Shown in pieces: positions 5,756-7,199 of a DNA stretch of 7,199 nt (positions are counted from its first letter, which is position 1; each line of letters starts with the position of its first letter). A model generated the notes under the pieces. That model did no database searches. It had not been told where the DNA came from and worked only from the letters and a program-made list of their open reading frames with translations. Source of the DNA: Eubacterium sp. (GTDB lineage Bacteria; Bacillota; Clostridia; Lachnospirales; Lachnospiraceae); contig JAILSA010000103.1 in the NCBI GenBank assembly GCA_024697885.1, positions 1 through 7,199 on the forward strand. The letters run 5' to 3'. The translations under genes and the position numbers were made by a program.

Positions 5756-7045
5756 TTATCTCTTAGCATTTGTCAAGAAAATCACAACAACTAGTGTCAG
5801 GGCCTCCGAGGCCAGGAAAGACAGCCATATTCCAGTCATTCCCAGCCACTGAGAGAGAATCAGTGCAAAAAGACTGATGGCGATGGCCCCTCTGAGCAGG
5901 GCTCCCACCACAGCAGGCCGACTCTTTCCAATGGCGGAATTGTAGGCGATGACAACTATATTAATAGAGGCAAGGGCAAATCCCAAAAAATAAATTCGCA
6001 TGCCGGGTCTGGCAATTTTCACCAATTCCTGGCTTCCCTGGCTGTTGAACATGCCGATGAAGAGGTCTGTAAAAACAAATCCCGCCAGAATGATAAGAAG
6101 GGCCACGACCTCTGACAAAATCAGGGCCCGCCTCCTAAGTTCCCTCACCTGGTCCATCTGCCCCCTACCGTATTGTTCGCTAAAGAGGGGCTGACATCCC
6201 TGGGCCACTCCATTGAAAATAGCCATGGCCACCAGGGCGATGTTGGCTATGACCCCATAGGCCGCCACCCCCGTCTCTCCCGCCAGACCAAGGATTAGGA
6301 AGTTAAATACCAAAATAGTGACGGAGGAGGATATCTCCCCCACAAAACCGGAGATTCCCAGACTGCAGGCGCTGGCCAGCCCTCTTAGGGACAGGCCTTT
6401 TAGGCCAAATCCCACCTGGTTTTTGGGACTCAAAAGATGGCTGCAGCAGATCAGGGAGGTGACTACTGGACTGAGTACCGTAGCCAAGGCCGCTCCCGCC
6501 ATCCCCATGCCCACAGGAAAGACAAAAATATAGTCAAAAATTATATTAAAGCCGGATCCCGCCAAGGAGGCCACCATGGCCGTAGTTGGCGCGTGGTCGT
6601 TTCTCACAAAGGAGGTGAAGGTGTAGTTGGCCATAAAGCATGGGGCGCCAATCAGGGCGATGCGAAGATAGGACTCCCCCTCCGCCGCCAGAGCAGGGCT
6701 TGCCCCCATAAGCTCCAGGACCTGTCTGGTCCAAAATATTCCAAGCAGAATAAAGGGAATGCTGATTAGAAGGGCCCAAATCAGGGAGCGAAAAAAGAGG
6801 TGGTCACTCTCCTTGCCCGCAGATTTTTGCAGGTTGTAGCGGGTGGCGTGGCCCATACCCACCATGGCCCCCAGGGCAAAGACCAGTCCGTAGACTGGCA
6901 GCGTCATGTTGAGAATGGCCAGGCCGTTGACCCCTGCGCTCAGGGATATAAAAAATGTATCCGCCAAAATATAGATGGAAATCCCTATCATAGCCATGAC
7001 CGATTGGGATACATATTTGGCGAAAACTCTACTGGTTGAACTCAT
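5756..7045 (-). CDS. MATE-family multidrug/cation antiporter
   Basis: An integral membrane exporter expected to use a Na+ or H+ gradient to expel drugs or other organic cations. The 429 residues are almost entirely hydrophobic segments, consistent with 12 helices in two MatE halves. The first helix carries MAMIGISIYILADTFFIS. The end of the first half has the conserved-type stretch GFNIIFDYIFVFPVGMGMAGAALAT, and the second half includes GVAQGCQPLFSEQYGRG. These resemble the MepA/NorM/DinF group; the substrate cannot be told. The frame is open to an ATG at 7102, but that adds 19 charged residues and has no well-placed ribosome site. The ATG at 7045 has AAGGAAAGGG eight bases upstream and is chosen. 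No convincing promoter was found for it, and no terminator separates it from the acpP promoter, so some read-through into fab is possible. Confidence 0.92.
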   Translation of the reverse strand: MSSTSRVFAKYVSQSVMAMIGISIYILADTFFISLSAGVNGLAILNMTLPVYGLVFALGAMVGMGHATRYNLQKSAGKESDHLFFRSLIWALLISIPFILLGIFWTRQVLELMGASPALAAEGESYLRIALIGAPCFMANYTFTSFVRNDHAPTTAMVASLAGSGFNIIFDYIFVFPVGMGMAGAALATVLSPVVTSLICCSHLLSPKNQVGFGLKGLSLRGLASACSLGISGFVGEISSSVTILVFNFLILGLAGETGVAAYGVIANIALVAMAIFNGVAQGCQPLFSEQYGRGQMDQVRELRRRALILSEVVALLIILAGFVFTDLFIGMFNSQGSQELVKIARPGMRIYFLGFALASINIVVIAYNSAIGKSRPAVVGALLRGAIAISLFALILSQWLGMTGIWLSFLASEALTLVVVIFLTNAKR

Positions 7046-7053
7046 AAAAAATT

Positions 7054-7063
7054 CCCTTTCCTT
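7054..7063 (-). promoter_or_regulatory. Ribosome binding site that fixes the MATE start
   Basis: AAGGAAAGGG on the minus strand ends eight bases before the ATG at 7045. The upstream in-frame ATG at 7102 has its nearest purine-rich site (GGAGG) about 18 bases away, which is too far. Confidence 0.7.
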
Positions 7064-7112
7064 TTTCTTCTCCTTGTAGGGTAACACAAGCCATCTTTTC
7101 ATGCAAGATTGC

Positions 7113-7141
7113 TTGACACTCCTCCTTATTTTGTGTAAAAT
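7113..7141 (+). promoter_or_regulatory. tRNA-Thr promoter
   Basis: TTGACA (7113-7118) and TAAAAT (7136-7141) are 17 bases apart, giving a full-consensus -35 and a 5 of 6 -10. Transcription should start near 7148, about 16 bases before the mature tRNA. It overlaps the upstream part of the divergent MATE gene. Confidence 0.88.
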
Positions 7142-7148
7142 ATCACTT

Positions 7149-7161
7149 GTTGAATTTCAAC
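7149..7161. promoter_or_regulatory. Palindrome at the tRNA transcription start
   Basis: GTTGAA-T-TTCAAC is a perfect 13-base inverted repeat between the tRNA -10 box and base 1 of the tRNA, beginning at or next to the predicted start of transcription. It could be an operator shared with the divergent MATE gene, or a small hairpin in the tRNA 5' leader removed by RNase P. Confidence 0.4.
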
Positions 7162-7163
7162 CT

Positions 7164-7199
7164 GCTTCGATAGCTCAGTCGGTAGAGCACTTCACTCGT
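7164..7199 (+). tRNA. tRNA-Thr (anticodon CGT), 5' half, cut by the window end
   Basis: Bases follow the tRNA plan: acceptor strand GCTTCGA (1-7), T8 A9, D stem GCTC/GAGC enclosing AGTCGGTA, A26, anticodon stem CTTCA, then C32 T33 and anticodon CGT as the last three bases of the window. CGT reads the threonine codon ACG. The T arm, 3' acceptor strand and CCA end lie outside, so stem pairing of the acceptor and anticodon arms cannot be tested here. The identity rests on the anticodon position, fixed by the D-arm spacing. Confidence 0.9.

Noticed and set aside
7019..7094. Possible leader peptide starting at an internal ATG near 7094 and ending inside the MATE start
   Set aside because: No suitably spaced ribosome binding site and no terminator/antiterminator pair beside it.
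7046..7102. N-terminal extension of the MATE protein from the ATG at 7102
   Set aside because: It adds 19 charged residues before the family N-terminus and lacks a well-spaced ribosome site; the ATG at 7045 has one.
7155..7160. TTGAAA as a -35 box for the divergent MATE gene
   Set aside because: The best -10 at 17 bases is TACACA, only 3 of 6 matches. Not convincing enough to annotate.

Overview
The window looks like chromosomal housekeeping DNA from a low-to-moderate-GC Clostridia-type Firmicute, possibly Lachnospiraceae. That placement rests on fab gene content and order, strong AGGAGG-type ribosome binding sites, consensus sigma-A promoters and a TTG start codon. It is inference; no 16S or other marker is present. 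All seven protein genes are on the minus strand. The only plus-strand gene is the tRNA cut by the right edge.

Layout in the direction of transcription, right to left. A tRNA-Thr(CGT) starts at 7164 on the plus strand behind a near-consensus promoter. A MATE-family multidrug/cation antiporter gene (7045 to 5756) runs the other way. After an 84-base gap with its own promoter and operator-like repeats comes a compact type II fatty acid synthesis cluster: acpP, fabD, fabG, fabF, fabZ (5671 to 1882). A CarD/CdnL-like RNA polymerase-binding regulator (1764 to 1264) follows with its own extended -10 promoter and a clear intrinsic terminator. Then cysK (1067 to 132) has an exact-consensus promoter, an upstream palindrome and an AU-rich leader hairpin. 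The left edge holds a long imperfect hairpin and no supported gene.

The fab genes cover malonyl loading (FabD), the carrier (ACP), condensation (FabF), the first reduction (FabG) and dehydration (FabZ). The enoyl reductase, FabH and the acetyl-CoA carboxylase genes needed for a full cycle are not here, so they must be elsewhere or replaced. acpP is separated from fabD by 147 bases holding two hairpins, each followed by a T-rich tract on the coding strand. This looks like partial termination that would give more ACP mRNA than enzyme mRNA.

I found no CRISPR array, transposase, phage gene, toxin-antitoxin pair or other evident undescribed system. The most interesting content is in the gaps between genes: dyads placed on or beside the promoters of acpP, carD and cysK and at the start of the tRNA transcript, plus the acpP-fabD attenuator-like region. 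No gene-free stretch exceeds 300 bases; the longest, 1068-1263, is almost filled by the cysK promoter region and the carD terminator.
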